Source: Thermotoga caldifontis AZM44c09
GTDB taxonomy: Bacteria; Thermotogota; Thermotogae; Thermotogales; DSM-5069
Assembly (NCBI RefSeq): GCF_000828655.1
Contig: NZ_AP014509.1
Coordinates: forward strand, 1,054,001-1,118,000
Reading direction: 5' to 3'
Length of the DNA: 64,000 nucleotides
Part shown: piece after piece, positions 16,601 to 24,634 of the stretch
How positions within the stretch are numbered: position 1 is the first letter of the stretch
How the letters are laid out: every line of letters starts with the position of its first letter
The notes under the pieces: model-generated
The model's database searches: none
The model's input: only the letters and a program-made list of their open reading frames with translations
What the model was told of the DNA's origin: nothing
Position numbers and translations under genes: made by a program

Positions 16601-18421
16601 CTCGTTCGTGTCGATCACCTGTGCGTTGAGAGAAAGGCTCATGTTCGGAGCGAACGGAGTCCTGAATCCATCCTCTGGTTGTAGAATTCGTACGATCGGT
16701 CTTTCCGTCGTGACAAAGACGCTGCCGGTGGCCTCAGCAGTGAACCCTTCCACGTCGACGACGACCACTGTGATTTCGTGTTCGCCGAGCACCGTAGCGA
16801 GCCATTCCCACTCGAAAACGTTGACTTTGGGAGGAACAGAGTCCCTCTTGACGCCATCCACAAAGAAATCGCATCTGCTCAATCCAAGATCATCCTCGGC
16901 CACGATCTTGAAGCGCACGCGTTCTCCCTGAGCGAGAGTCGAAGGTGCGTAGGAAAATTCCTTTATCCTCGGGGCTTTGACGATGTACGCTTCATCGACC
17001 GGGAACTGACCTTTCTGTGTGGAACTGTTGTTTCGCGTGTCGTAAGCGGTTACAAAAACTTCGTAAATCCCTTTTTTGGTGAAGGTTTCGGTCAGCGTGA
17101 AAACGCCGCCACCTATCGGTGAGGCTTTCAAGGGACCTTTCGATTCGGGACCGGAGAACGTCATCTCGACACGATCGACCTGCACGTTGTCGGTCACGAA
17201 CACGTAGAACGTGTATGCCTGGTTGATCGGCACGCCGTAAGGTGGTGTGAAATAGATCGTCGGTGGTTCTTTATCCTCAACCCCTACGTTGATCGTGTAG
17301 TAAGCTTCACTCCATTCGCTGGCATCATCGATCGCGACGGCCCTTATCCTGTGTATGCCTTTCACCGCAGTCCATTCGTGTTCGTACGGGGGCTGGTTGA
17401 ACGTCCTCACGGGAACGTTATCTATATAAAGGATCACCTGCTTCACCGCGGAATCATCGCTGGCCTGGATGGTTATTTTGACTTTCTCGTTCTCTATGGG
17501 CGCAGGTTTGTCTACCTGAATGGACACGGAGGGTGGAAGGTTCAAGCCGATCTCTATGGTTCCCGTTCTGCTCGTGTGGTTGTTCCTCGAGTCGTAAGCG
17601 GTCACTGTGAAGGTGTATGGGTTCGTGGTTCCCACGTTACGGGTCAGATTCCACGTCACGCTCGTCGATGGCTCGCTCGGAACGAACTGGACTTCTCTTC
17701 CATCGTTGAAAACGATGCGTGCGACACCGCTCACATCGCTCGCCACGATTGTTATGCTCACGACACTGCCTGGTCTGACCTTTTTCGGAAGATCCGGGAA
17801 GCTTATCTCTGGTCCGGTCGTGTCACCCGCGATCGAAACGTTCAGAGTCAGCCTGGCCGTGTTCGAATTTCCCTCGTTGTCGACGGCGTAAGCTTCCAGT
17901 GTGTACGTACCGGCCTGTGCCTGAAAGGTGTGCCTGTTGTTCACGAGCTGCACCTCTTTGTTGTTCACCCTGAGACCGACACGCATGATGCCGCTCTCTC
18001 TGTCCTCGGCGTTCACAAAAACCGTCACAGTTTCGCCAGGCAGGGGGCTGGTTGGCGATGTGACGATCGTGACACCCGGTGCGGTCAGATCGACGGTTCT
18101 GAACTGACCTATCACCCTGCTGGAGACGTTGCCGGCCCGGTCGTGGACCACCACGCGGAGCGTGAACGATCCGTACGGGGCCGGGAAGGAGATCTGGCCA
18201 GGCTGAGAGGTTCTGTAGATGAGCCTGTCGTTGGCGTAAATTTCCACTCTATCGATACCGCTCTCATCGGAGGCAGAAACGTTCAGAACGAAACTTTCGT
18301 TGGCCACGTTCGCCAGTTTCAGAACCGAAACGTCGAGTTTGGGTGGATTTTTGTCGAGCATAGCACAAGAAACGAGTGTCAGCAATGTGAGAACGAGGAT
18401 CAACCTGATGAACTTCATCAT
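13601..18421 (-). CDS. Giant surface lipoprotein of tandem Ig-like modules
   Basis: A 1606-aa protein with a lipoprotein signal (lipobox LVSC, Cys19). The rest is about 15-17 beta-rich modules of 90-100 residues, each opening with a D-x-T/P-PP-like linker (VDLTAPGVTI, GDTTGPEISF, LNLPPSVSIQ, VEDKEPPTIY, IDSEPPRITT, FDNTAPIL) and containing SDDSAVKQVILYIDN-type strands, as in Big/cadherin-like bacterial Ig folds. No enzymatic domain or C-terminal anchor is seen. It overlaps its smaller paralog upstream by 4 bases (ATGA). Inferred role: a long rod attached to the membrane or toga, for adhesion, structure or polymer binding. Confidence 0.85.
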   Translation of the reverse strand: MMKFIRLILVLTLLTLVSCAMLDKNPPKLDVSVLKLANVANESFVLNVSASDESGIDRVEIYANDRLIYRTSQPGQISFPAPYGSFTLRVVVHDRAGNVSSRVIGQFRTVDLTAPGVTIVTSPTSPLPGETVTVFVNAEDRESGIMRVGLRVNNKEVQLVNNRHTFQAQAGTYTLEAYAVDNEGNSNTARLTLNVSIAGDTTGPEISFPDLPKKVRPGSVVSITIVASDVSGVARIVFNDGREVQFVPSEPSTSVTWNLTRNVGTTNPYTFTVTAYDSRNNHTSRTGTIEIGLNLPPSVSIQVDKPAPIENEKVKITIQASDDSAVKQVILYIDNVPVRTFNQPPYEHEWTAVKGIHRIRAVAIDDASEWSEAYYTINVGVEDKEPPTIYFTPPYGVPINQAYTFYVFVTDNVQVDRVEMTFSGPESKGPLKASPIGGGVFTLTETFTKKGIYEVFVTAYDTRNNSSTQKGQFPVDEAYIVKAPRIKEFSYAPSTLAQGERVRFKIVAEDDLGLSRCDFFVDGVKRDSVPPKVNVFEWEWLATVLGEHEITVVVVDVEGFTAEATGSVFVTTERPIVRILQPEDGFRTPFAPNMSLSLNAQVIDTNEPVQAYFDVKGPVDETIAVAPSGSGPVYSFSANWRVKQPGEYRVDFYYKNNVNLSGSASATVNILDLGVVFEQPLPGQLHQCGYELKVRVRTSVYLTKDAKFVISYANRSEEYRIPTPSATTSTYNIYETTIPKTTFSEPGNYTIDFVARTDKGEEGRGTSFIAVIDSEPPRITTAKLDGKDIIDGGVYDLVTSSTGTVTANVTVYAEDNRKVASIRLQRKDYDVYKDIATSSSSQLNTTITGLNPFENQFRIVVRDLDNNETRLNFTIYAYEENKPGSEGLRTFQIYPSSQVYDMNAPVLVQIRGSLNNNTQFKVSDDTGLKEVRVIVVDKEANEKNYSEIVKKLFEYTSGNLVKEIFISNQDVPMFTPTRVGEYYVNLEALDVFNNSTLIAQQNIEVEDLTPPIVSVDIPEGKYYGIGPEGRKIVRSVTDVRVSFLDNTEPIHRVELWLIDASGNSVKIGEKSDLATNSWTFENVPLLTYTDGIARLVAKATTTSGATGTGELSVVIDNKTQPVVRIELPDAPTFDGKRIYRSILPVEAIVENTDVPHDVQKIELYIDGVRKLTLSSPVQDGSQKYIFALNTANHTDGAHRIALKVYDWANNASQLTDVRCFADVVFDNTAPILLSDSGKVYTNQPTVELTIREEFGVAEAILELGGRLIRPQPGTFIFDHGLAANSFASFSLYVRDTVGNSANYSGTLYHDTSAPVISVRMEPTEIASETGVRFDLNVSDNLTSVATLAIYVNDMFQREFSINQPATNVSWSYRPPSRDEDTCTFKFEAYDKAGNRGELTKQIYVDTLAPRIVEFKCVNLQLVNGTYYTRETSATVTWNVVDANFAGVAVYVNGAPRITDGPISGTINVGLNDGSNTIKLTAIDRAGHSSEKTILIVLDRTQPQISNVEIDNISVTEDGTSVTLQSAGSKVLKFTVVEENIDWDKSAVYVDGNKIHSGTSWNRTQSGATYSVSAEIDVLNNSQVQILLRDFAGNEKSFSFTVIVSTE

Positions 18422-19929
18422 CTCACCTCGAGCAAGAACGACAGGTTCTGGAGTGTGTTTTCGTAGATGTCGCTCACACCTGTCGGGATCAGGTAGAACC
18501 TGCCGTTCGTCAGAGAAATCGCTCCAACGTAGTCAGCTCGCTTCAGATCGTCCGAAACGCTTTCCTGAACGAGTACAACCTGACCAACAGGGTTGATCGC
18601 CGGGAACGGACTCGAAGAGATGAGAACCATGATCGTGTTGTTCCGTTTGACAGCCGTGTCATCGCTGATCGACATCCTCACACCGTAATAACCCGGAGAG
18701 ATGACGGTGTACGCATCGGTCCTGAGCCGCGCGTCTCCTATCACGAAGCTGTCGATTCTCGGTGGACGATCGTCTTGAACGTCGATCTGAATCGCATCGA
18801 GCCCGACCCTGCCGTCTTCCGTCTCGATCATAACGCTCAGGACGTGCCTGCCAGAGGAGGCGATCCAGTAGTATTTGTCGGCCCTCCCATCGGACACCAC
18901 GTTCCCGTCGACACTGAAGACGATCCTTTTGACGTTGTATTCGTTCGTGGAGGCTTGGAGTTCGACGAGTTCGCCCGGGCTCGGATTCGTGGAGCTGATC
19001 TTCAACTCGACGCTCGCCGGCCCGGTTCCCACCGCGAAAACAGTTCCAGCGATGCTCAACTTGTTTCTCCCATCCATCACACTCACCACGACAGAATGTA
19101 GATTCGGCGCGTTGAACTCACCCAGACTGACAGGGATCTCTATGGAACGCGTTTTTGAAAATTCTTTTTTGAACTTCTCGACACCGTCCAGCTCCACAAT
19201 CACCGAGCGTAGCTCCGTGTCGTCTCTCGCCTTCACGTTGAGCACAACGTTCTCACCGACCGAGAAAACGTTCTTGACGAACGACAGTTCCAGCGTAGGC
19301 TCGCTGTTATCAACCGAGTAGATTGTAATGACCGTGGAAGTCGAAGCCCTCGCGAAATCGCTGCTCGAAATGACCGCATTGATTGGATATTCACCCTGAG
19401 AGAGCCTCGGCAGTTCTATCACTATGGGTTGAACTGTGGTCTGAACCGACCTGGTTTCGTTGCCCACAGTGACTGCTGTCTTAACGATCCTGCTCTCTTT
19501 CTCCTCAACTTCGATGGAAAGATAGCTGGTCGAATCCTCTTCTGGAAAACCTGGAACAACGCGCAAAGATTTTATGATCGGAGGAGTGTTGTCCAGAACG
19601 TTCACCACGTGCTGAGTTCTTCCTTCCTGACCGAAGATGTTCCTCACGTATCCTTCCACAATGTAACTTTTTGCTTCGGTCGGAAACCAGGCGTACTGCA
19701 GAGGAACCGTGTCACTGCTGCACACCGTCACACCGTCTATCGAGATGCTCGTCAGCGTCACGCCTATATTCAAAGGACTGGTTAAAACGATGGTCACGGT
19801 GCTGTATGGTGTCGGTGTGGGAGGATCGACGGCCAATGTCACAGCGAGATCGCTGCTCGGCTTTTGACAGCTGTTTACAAGCAAAACGATCGCGACAAAG
19901 ATTGGCAGAAGTATGTGTAGCCTTTTCAA
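18418..19929 (-). CDS. Ig-like-module lipoprotein, smaller paralog
   Basis: A 503-aa lipoprotein. TTG 19929 is taken as start because GCGGAGGATGATAG precedes it and it gives a clean signal peptide MKRLHILLPIFVAIVLLVNSC with lipobox Cys21; an upstream ATG would add nine acidic residues. The mature part contains about four to five Ig-like modules (linkers DNTPPIIKSL, DNSEPTLELS, DDRPPRIDSF) and a C-terminal LTNGRFYLIPTGVSDIYENT segment. First gene of a two-gene operon with the 1606-aa protein. A TACAAT at 19984-19989 on the minus strand may be the -10. Confidence 0.82.
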   Translation of the reverse strand: MKRLHILLPIFVAIVLLVNSCQKPSSDLAVTLAVDPPTPTPYSTVTIVLTSPLNIGVTLTSISIDGVTVCSSDTVPLQYAWFPTEAKSYIVEGYVRNIFGQEGRTQHVVNVLDNTPPIIKSLRVVPGFPEEDSTSYLSIEVEEKESRIVKTAVTVGNETRSVQTTVQPIVIELPRLSQGEYPINAVISSSDFARASTSTVITIYSVDNSEPTLELSFVKNVFSVGENVVLNVKARDDTELRSVIVELDGVEKFKKEFSKTRSIEIPVSLGEFNAPNLHSVVVSVMDGRNKLSIAGTVFAVGTGPASVELKISSTNPSPGELVELQASTNEYNVKRIVFSVDGNVVSDGRADKYYWIASSGRHVLSVMIETEDGRVGLDAIQIDVQDDRPPRIDSFVIGDARLRTDAYTVISPGYYGVRMSISDDTAVKRNNTIMVLISSSPFPAINPVGQVVLVQESVSDDLKRADYVGAISLTNGRFYLIPTGVSDIYENTLQNLSFLLEVR

Positions 19930-20126
19930 ACTATCATCCTCCGCTATATATTTCATCGCTCAGCACAGCGTTCCCTTTAGGAAATTGTAGCAGTCACGTG
20001 TTCAGGAAGAAACTCACCCTGGAACATGCATGTTGGTTTTGAAGCCGTCGGATCGAGTCTAATCGTTTTCTAATCGATCGCGGACCATAATCTACTTAAC
20101 TGAGCCCACATCCGGGGGGATACGGC

Positions 20127-21314
20127 ATGAAAGAAAGATTCAGTTCGATGGTCTGGTTTCTGCTGGTTTTCTGCTTGTTCTCACCTTCGTGTTTTCTGGC
20201 AAGGCAGTCGAGCTGGCAGAGAACGTTCGGTGGTCCCGGCATCGATTACGCCCGAGACGTCGTTGTGGACGAGGACGGTAGTTTCCTGATCGTCGGTGGT
20301 ACATCCTCGTACGGTGCGGGTAAGTTCGACGTGCTCCTGTTGAAGGTGAACCAGAACGGTGAAGTCATTTTCTACGCTACGTTCGGCGGTCGTGAGGATG
20401 ACTGGGCAGTGTCGATCGCAAAAACGAGTGATGGTTTCATAATCGCAGGTTCAACGAGATCCTTCGGTGCGGGTGGCAGTGACATCTACGTCGTGAAGGT
20501 CGATAAGAAAGGCAACAGGATCTGGGAGAAGACTTTTGGTGGTACCGGGGATGAATTCGCGTACGCAGTTGTGGCTGTGGAAAATGGGTTCATCGTGGCT
20601 GGGAGCACGAAGTCGATACCTGGAAAGGATCGTCAGGCTTATCTGATCAGACTGGATTCACAGGGCAACGTGCTCTGGCAGAAAGACTACGGTGGTGAGA
20701 AGGAAGAATCGTTTTTCTCGATAACACCAACTTCCGATGGTTTTCTCGCTGTGGGTCAATCGGGCACGCCAGGGCACATAGACAGCTCGGGTGAATGGGT
20801 TGCGGAATACGACGCTTACGTTGTGAAGATGGACAGAAACGGTCAGATCCTGAGAGAAGAGTTCCCGGGAGGACCCTACGAGGACGGACTGTACAGGGTC
20901 GTGCGAACAAAAGATGGTGGTTACATCGCCGTTGGCTGGAGCGAATCGGCGAACGTGATCCGGGGCTACTACGTTGTGAAGTTTTCGAAGGATGCCAGCG
21001 TCCTGTGGAAGAAGGTTATCGAAACACCCATGCCGCACACCGGCAGAGCCATCGTTGAAACTTCCAACGGTTATTTCATCGTTGGCTCAGGGATACCTCT
21101 CGATTCTCCGGTGGACGACGTGTTCCTCGTGAAGATCGACTCGAAAGGCGAGCTGGTCGAGGTGAAAAGATACGGCGGAGACAGGCTCGACACAGCCTTC
21201 TCTGCTCAGGCTGTGAAAGATGGATTCGTGATAGTTGGAGACACGGCTTCGTTCGGCACCGGCACCGACGTCTACATCCTTAAGACCGACATGAACGGAG
21301 ACGTTTCTCAATGA
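20127..21314 (+). CDS. Secreted seven-repeat beta-propeller protein
   Basis: A 395-aa exported protein. Residues 1-25 are a signal sequence (WFLLVFCLFSPSCFLA). The mature chain consists of seven repeats of 45-58 residues with the pattern W-x-x-TFGG-x-x-D-x-A, G-F-x-x-GST-S-x-G, D-x-Y-V-V-K-D-x-x-G-N. Seven such units can close a single beta-propeller. Such delta-60-like repeats occur in surface or periplasmic proteins that bind partners or polysaccharides. No catalytic motif was seen. RBS GGGGGGA six bases before ATG. It stands alone, diverging from the Ig-lipoprotein operon. Confidence 0.82.
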   Translation: MKERFSSMVWFLLVFCLFSPSCFLARQSSWQRTFGGPGIDYARDVVVDEDGSFLIVGGTSSYGAGKFDVLLLKVNQNGEVIFYATFGGREDDWAVSIAKTSDGFIIAGSTRSFGAGGSDIYVVKVDKKGNRIWEKTFGGTGDEFAYAVVAVENGFIVAGSTKSIPGKDRQAYLIRLDSQGNVLWQKDYGGEKEESFFSITPTSDGFLAVGQSGTPGHIDSSGEWVAEYDAYVVKMDRNGQILREEFPGGPYEDGLYRVVRTKDGGYIAVGWSESANVIRGYYVVKFSKDASVLWKKVIETPMPHTGRAIVETSNGYFIVGSGIPLDSPVDDVFLVKIDSKGELVEVKRYGGDRLDTAFSAQAVKDGFVIVGDTASFGTGTDVYILKTDMNGDVSQ

Positions 21315-21389
21315 ACTGAAACAACTGGACCGAACTGAACCTGCACGAAAGCGTTTCTGCTTCGATTCGCTGGACTATAATCACACTGG

Positions 21390-22139
21390 GTGATCGGTGT
21401 GAGGATGATCTTCCTTGGAACTTCGGCCGCGGTGGCCAGTGCGGAAAGGGACAACACCGCGATCCTGTGCGACGATGTCCTCATCGATTGTCCCGGAAAC
21501 GTTTTTGGCAAGATGCTCAAAGCTGGTTACGATCCGTTGAAGCTTCAAGCCGTCATCATCACACACCGGCACGTGGATCACTCTTACGGTTTGCCTTCCC
21601 TTCTGGAAATGCTCAGACTTTCTGGAAAGAAAGAGACACTCAGGCTGTACATCAACGAAGATTTCTATTTCGAAGCGAAACAGATTTTGAACGCGTACGG
21701 GCTCTTCAGAGAAGATTTCCCCGTGGAAGTCGTGTCCATCAGAGGTTCGGATGCGTTTTTCATAGACGGTCTCAAGATAGAGACATTCCACGTGAGGCAT
21801 TCTGTTCCGAACTTCGGTCTGAAGATTTCAGATTCGAAGGCCGTAGTTGTGTACAGCAGTGACACGGAGCCTTGCGAAGAAGTCATAGAGCGGGCGAGAA
21901 ATGCGGATGTGCTCATCCACGAAGCCACCTGCGCCGAATTCGTTACGGGAAGGAAAGAAGGGCACAGCTGTGTCGAAGACGCTGCAAGGATCGCTAAAGA
22001 AGCCAGGGTGAAGGTTCTCTGTCTGGTCCACCTCGGGTCGGAGCTGGAAAACCGTATCGACGAATTGAAGCAAAAAGCTGAGGGAATTTTCGATGGCAGA
22101 GTCGTAATCCCGCAGGATTTAGACCGGCTCGTGGTTTGA
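21390..22139 (+). CDS. MBL-fold hydrolase, RNase Z-like
   Basis: A 249-aa metallo-beta-lactamase fold protein. The metal motif is THRHVDHSYGLP (near residue 58; H-x-H-x-DH), with further ligands in ETFHVRHS (near 130), YSSDTEP (near 151) and LVHLG (near 211), an order seen in RNase Z and its relatives. N-terminus MIFLGTSAAVASAERDNTA matches the GTS/A-x-x-R-x-x-T of tRNA 3' endonucleases, but the flexible arm is not evident, so a phosphodiesterase of another type is possible. Start ambiguous: GTG 21390, GTG 21399 or ATG 21405. A TATAAT at 21376-21381 implies a very short leader. Confidence 0.82.
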   Translation: MIGVRMIFLGTSAAVASAERDNTAILCDDVLIDCPGNVFGKMLKAGYDPLKLQAVIITHRHVDHSYGLPSLLEMLRLSGKKETLRLYINEDFYFEAKQILNAYGLFREDFPVEVVSIRGSDAFFIDGLKIETFHVRHSVPNFGLKISDSKAVVVYSSDTEPCEEVIERARNADVLIHEATCAEFVTGRKEGHSCVEDAARIAKEARVKVLCLVHLGSELENRIDELKQKAEGIFDGRVVIPQDLDRLVV

Positions 22140-22142
22140 ACC

Positions 22143-23393
22143 ATGGTGAAGTTCTCAAGACTGTTGCTGCTCGGTTTTGGGTTTTTCGGGATCAACACGA
22201 TCTGGCCCCTGTACAACGCGTACGTTCCAATATTCCTGAAATCGTTTGGCCTCTCTTCCTTCGTAGTGGGCGTGTACATGACGATCGACAACATCTTCGC
22301 CCTCGTCCTCTCACCCTACGTGGGTGCGTTGAGCGACCAGACGGTGACGAGACTGGGTAAAAGGAAACCTTACATACTGATCGGGGCACCGATGGCATCG
22401 GTGTTTTTCCTGCTCGTACCGATCTTCTGGTTGAGACACGATTTTCTCGCGATAACTTTCAGCATCGTAATGATGAATCTGTCGACGGCACTGTTCAGAT
22501 CTCCCCTGATCGCCCTCATGCCCGACATAACACCCGCGGAGTACAGGAGCCAGGCGAACGGGATCATCAACTTCATGGGCGGTCTGGGAGCGATGCTGGC
22601 CTATCTGGCCGGAAGGTTCCTGTACGAGATCTCACCGACTGGACCGTTCTTCGCCGGATCGATCCTGCTCGTGGTTTCGAATCTCCTCGTGGTTCTCTTC
22701 ATAAAAGAACCCCTTCTTTCGAAGACGAAGGGTAGACCATCGATCGCAGAGATCTTCAAAAGAAGTCACAGAGAACTGCTCGAGAATTTGAAGGAACTGA
22801 TCGTGTCGAAAGAGAAAAGTCTCTTCTTCATGCTCCTGTCGATCTTCCTATGGTTCACAGGTTTCAACGCGCTGGAAACGTTTTTCACAAGTTATGCGAA
22901 GTTCTATCTGGATTTACCGGAACACATCGCCACCGGTATGCTCGGCGTGCTCTCGCTGGCCTTCATGCTCTTTTCCGTTCCGGCCGGATACATCGGTGCG
23001 AAGTTCGGTAGAAGAAGATCCATCGTCCTCGGTCTTTCCACCACGGCCGTGTGCCTGCTCACAGGAACCGTGCTGGCTTCCCAGATCAAGGGTGAGGCCA
23101 TCGTCAAGCCTTTCTTGGTTTTGTTCGTGATCGGCGGGACTGGGTGGGCACTGACGAACGTCAATTCGCTACCCATCGTTCTGGACATGGCACCGAAGGA
23201 TAAGCTCGGTGGTTACACCGGACTGTACTATTTTTCCTCGATGCTCGCGAACATAGTCTCTCCACCGCTGACGGGTTTGGCGATGGACCTGCTCGGCTAC
23301 AGAATACTCTTCGTGTTCGCGGCGAGTTTTGTGATAGTTTCCTCGATCACCGTGAGCTTCGTCAAGCGCGGAGTCAGCGCGGAGAAAGTCTGA
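22143..23393 (+). CDS. MFS transporter (SLC45/sugar-cation symporter-like)
   Basis: A 416-aa carrier with twelve hydrophobic segments. The loop between helices 2 and 3, GALSDQTVTRLGKRKPYIL, matches the SD-R-x-G-R-R-x-PY pattern of sucrose/maltose-type symporters; the equivalent C-half loop is GYIGAKFGRRRSIVLG. It starts three bases after the MBL-fold gene's stop and is probably co-transcribed. Substrate likely a sugar or glycoside, by family only. Its 3' end overlaps the convergent arginase-fold gene by 20 bases. Confidence 0.85.
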   Translation: MVKFSRLLLLGFGFFGINTIWPLYNAYVPIFLKSFGLSSFVVGVYMTIDNIFALVLSPYVGALSDQTVTRLGKRKPYILIGAPMASVFFLLVPIFWLRHDFLAITFSIVMMNLSTALFRSPLIALMPDITPAEYRSQANGIINFMGGLGAMLAYLAGRFLYEISPTGPFFAGSILLVVSNLLVVLFIKEPLLSKTKGRPSIAEIFKRSHRELLENLKELIVSKEKSLFFMLLSIFLWFTGFNALETFFTSYAKFYLDLPEHIATGMLGVLSLAFMLFSVPAGYIGAKFGRRRSIVLGLSTTAVCLLTGTVLASQIKGEAIVKPFLVLFVIGGTGWALTNVNSLPIVLDMAPKDKLGGYTGLYYFSSMLANIVSPPLTGLAMDLLGYRILFVFAASFVIVSSITVSFVKRGVSAEKV

Positions 23394-24045
23394 AAAGTGA
23401 CAGTCCAGAAGGCCGCTTTGCGTACCTGAGGACGATGTCGAGCAGTCTCAGATTTATTTGTTCACCCCGTTCCATCTCGAAAAGATCTCTCGGCTCGCCA
23501 CTGATGTCCACACCGACCACTGTGAAGTTTTCACACAAAAATTCGACCGCTTCGAAGAGTTCATCCAGCGTCATCGTACCCTGGTCCCAGCCGAGTTTCA
23601 GAAAACGATCCGAGAGGACGTCTTTGTCTATGCTCAGATAGATCGGATGTTCAAAATGCCTCGGCAGCTGATCCATCTTTCTTACGATGTGGACCGCCTC
23701 GAGATTTTCCAGTCTCTTCGCCTTTCTGATCCAGTTGTCACACGTGATCAGTGGAGAGGTTTTTTTCATGTCGTCTCTGTGATTGTCGAGGACGACGAGT
23801 TCGAAGTTCGTATCGATTTGAGTAAGGAAGATGTAGGAAAAATGATGGTACGCGGAATCGCCAAGAAAGCTAATGAAGGCTCGGCACTTCATGTTCTCAG
23901 CCACACGTTCCAGCGTGGACTCGTCGCACATGTACTTGACCGACTTGAGATGCCTCAGATCTATGTGAGTCGCCTTCTGGAGGAGCTCGGGTTGGAAGAA
24001 GTAGACCCCTTCAAAATCGAGCAGAACCACGTCCCCGCGCGGCAT
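23374..24045 (-). CDS. Arginase-fold (ureohydrolase-like) protein
   Basis: A 223-aa protein, shorter than usual arginases (about 300 aa) but with the metal-binding blocks in order: FLGDSAYHHFSY (GD-x-x-x-HH), VLDNHRDDM (D-x-H-x-D), LSIDKDVLS (S-x-D-x-D) and a late Glu in VDISGEPRD. These supply the ligands of a dinuclear Mn site. The specificity loops of arginase, agmatinase and formiminoglutamase are lost or altered, so the substrate cannot be named. Start ATG 24045 (MPRGDVVLLDFEG) is preferred, with GAGGGGG upstream; TTG 24078 is also open. Confidence 0.7.
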   Translation of the reverse strand: MPRGDVVLLDFEGVYFFQPELLQKATHIDLRHLKSVKYMCDESTLERVAENMKCRAFISFLGDSAYHHFSYIFLTQIDTNFELVVLDNHRDDMKKTSPLITCDNWIRKAKRLENLEAVHIVRKMDQLPRHFEHPIYLSIDKDVLSDRFLKLGWDQGTMTLDELFEAVEFLCENFTVVGVDISGEPRDLFEMERGEQINLRLLDIVLRYAKRPSGLSLFRLSPR

Positions 24046-24129
24046 GGTGGGATATCCCCCTCTGGACAGATCCCTCAATTTGATTTATACTACGTTTTGG
24101 TCCAGGACGGACGGGCAAAAATCGACGGC

Positions 24130-24156
24130 TTGACTTGTCGAAACTTGTGGTATAAT
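24130..24156 (+). promoter_or_regulatory. Promoter of tRNA-Glu
   Basis: TTGACT (24130-24135), a 15-base spacer and a perfect TATAAT (24151-24156), 11 bases before the tRNA. The spacer is short by two bases. Confidence 0.75.
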
Positions 24157-24167
24157 AAACAGTGTGT

Positions 24168-24242
24168 GGCCCCATAGGATAACGGCTAGTCCATCGGATT
24201 CTCAGTCCGAAGGTCGGGGTTCGACTCCCCGTGGGGCTACCA
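24168..24242 (+). tRNA. tRNA-Glu (anticodon CTC)
   Basis: Acceptor GGCCCCA/TGGGGCT, anticodon arm TCGGA-TTCTCAG-TCCGA (anticodon CTC), T arm CGGGGTTCGACTCCCCG and encoded CCA. Confidence 0.96.
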
Positions 24243-24249
24243 ACACGAT

Positions 24250-24280
24250 GGCCCCGGTGTGATCCGGGGCCTTTCATTTT
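24250..24280 (+). terminator. Terminator of tRNA-Glu
   Basis: GGCCCCGG-TGTGAT-CCGGGGCC followed by TTTCATTTT. Confidence 0.9.
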
Positions 24281-24588
24281 CTCCTTCCTCTCTGAGAGGT
24301 CACTCAATCGAAAGAGTGAAAAATCAATTGTTTCGCATCGCCGATCGATACTGAACAATGCGCATCTGCGCTAAGCTGTTCAACCAGAGCGTCAGTCACT
24401 TTTGAAGAGGATTGACAGCTTTTCGGCAACGAAGCAGACTTTTCTTGTCTTCAAGCCGTCGACTTCGAATTTCTACAGTTTCATTTATTCAGGGTATGTT
24501 TTCCAGAGAGCTCTTTCATGCTATCAGCCGCTGCGAGAAATTTCCACTTCGCCCGATTCACGGCGGTGTTTCTGGCGCGTCTGGACAA
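24281..24588 (+). other. Intergenic region without recognised content
   Basis: About 300 bases between two terminators. Open frames here lack ribosome binding sites and known motifs. No tRNA, repeat or promoter was recognised. Confidence 0.6.
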
Positions 24589-24618
24589 CAAAAAAACCCG
24601 GCCACACGGCCGGGTTTG
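24589..24618 (-). terminator. Terminator of the Tct/TRAP operon
   Basis: On the minus strand AACCCGGCC-GTGT-GGCCGGGTT runs into TTTTTG, 17 bases after the stop of the TRAP binding-protein gene. Confidence 0.93.
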
Positions 24619-24634
24619 ATTTTCATCACAGTGT

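Noticed and set aside
17351-18466. 371-codon plus-strand frame opposite the giant lipoprotein.
   Set aside because: Same antisense pattern; the minus strand has the lipobox and repeating modules.
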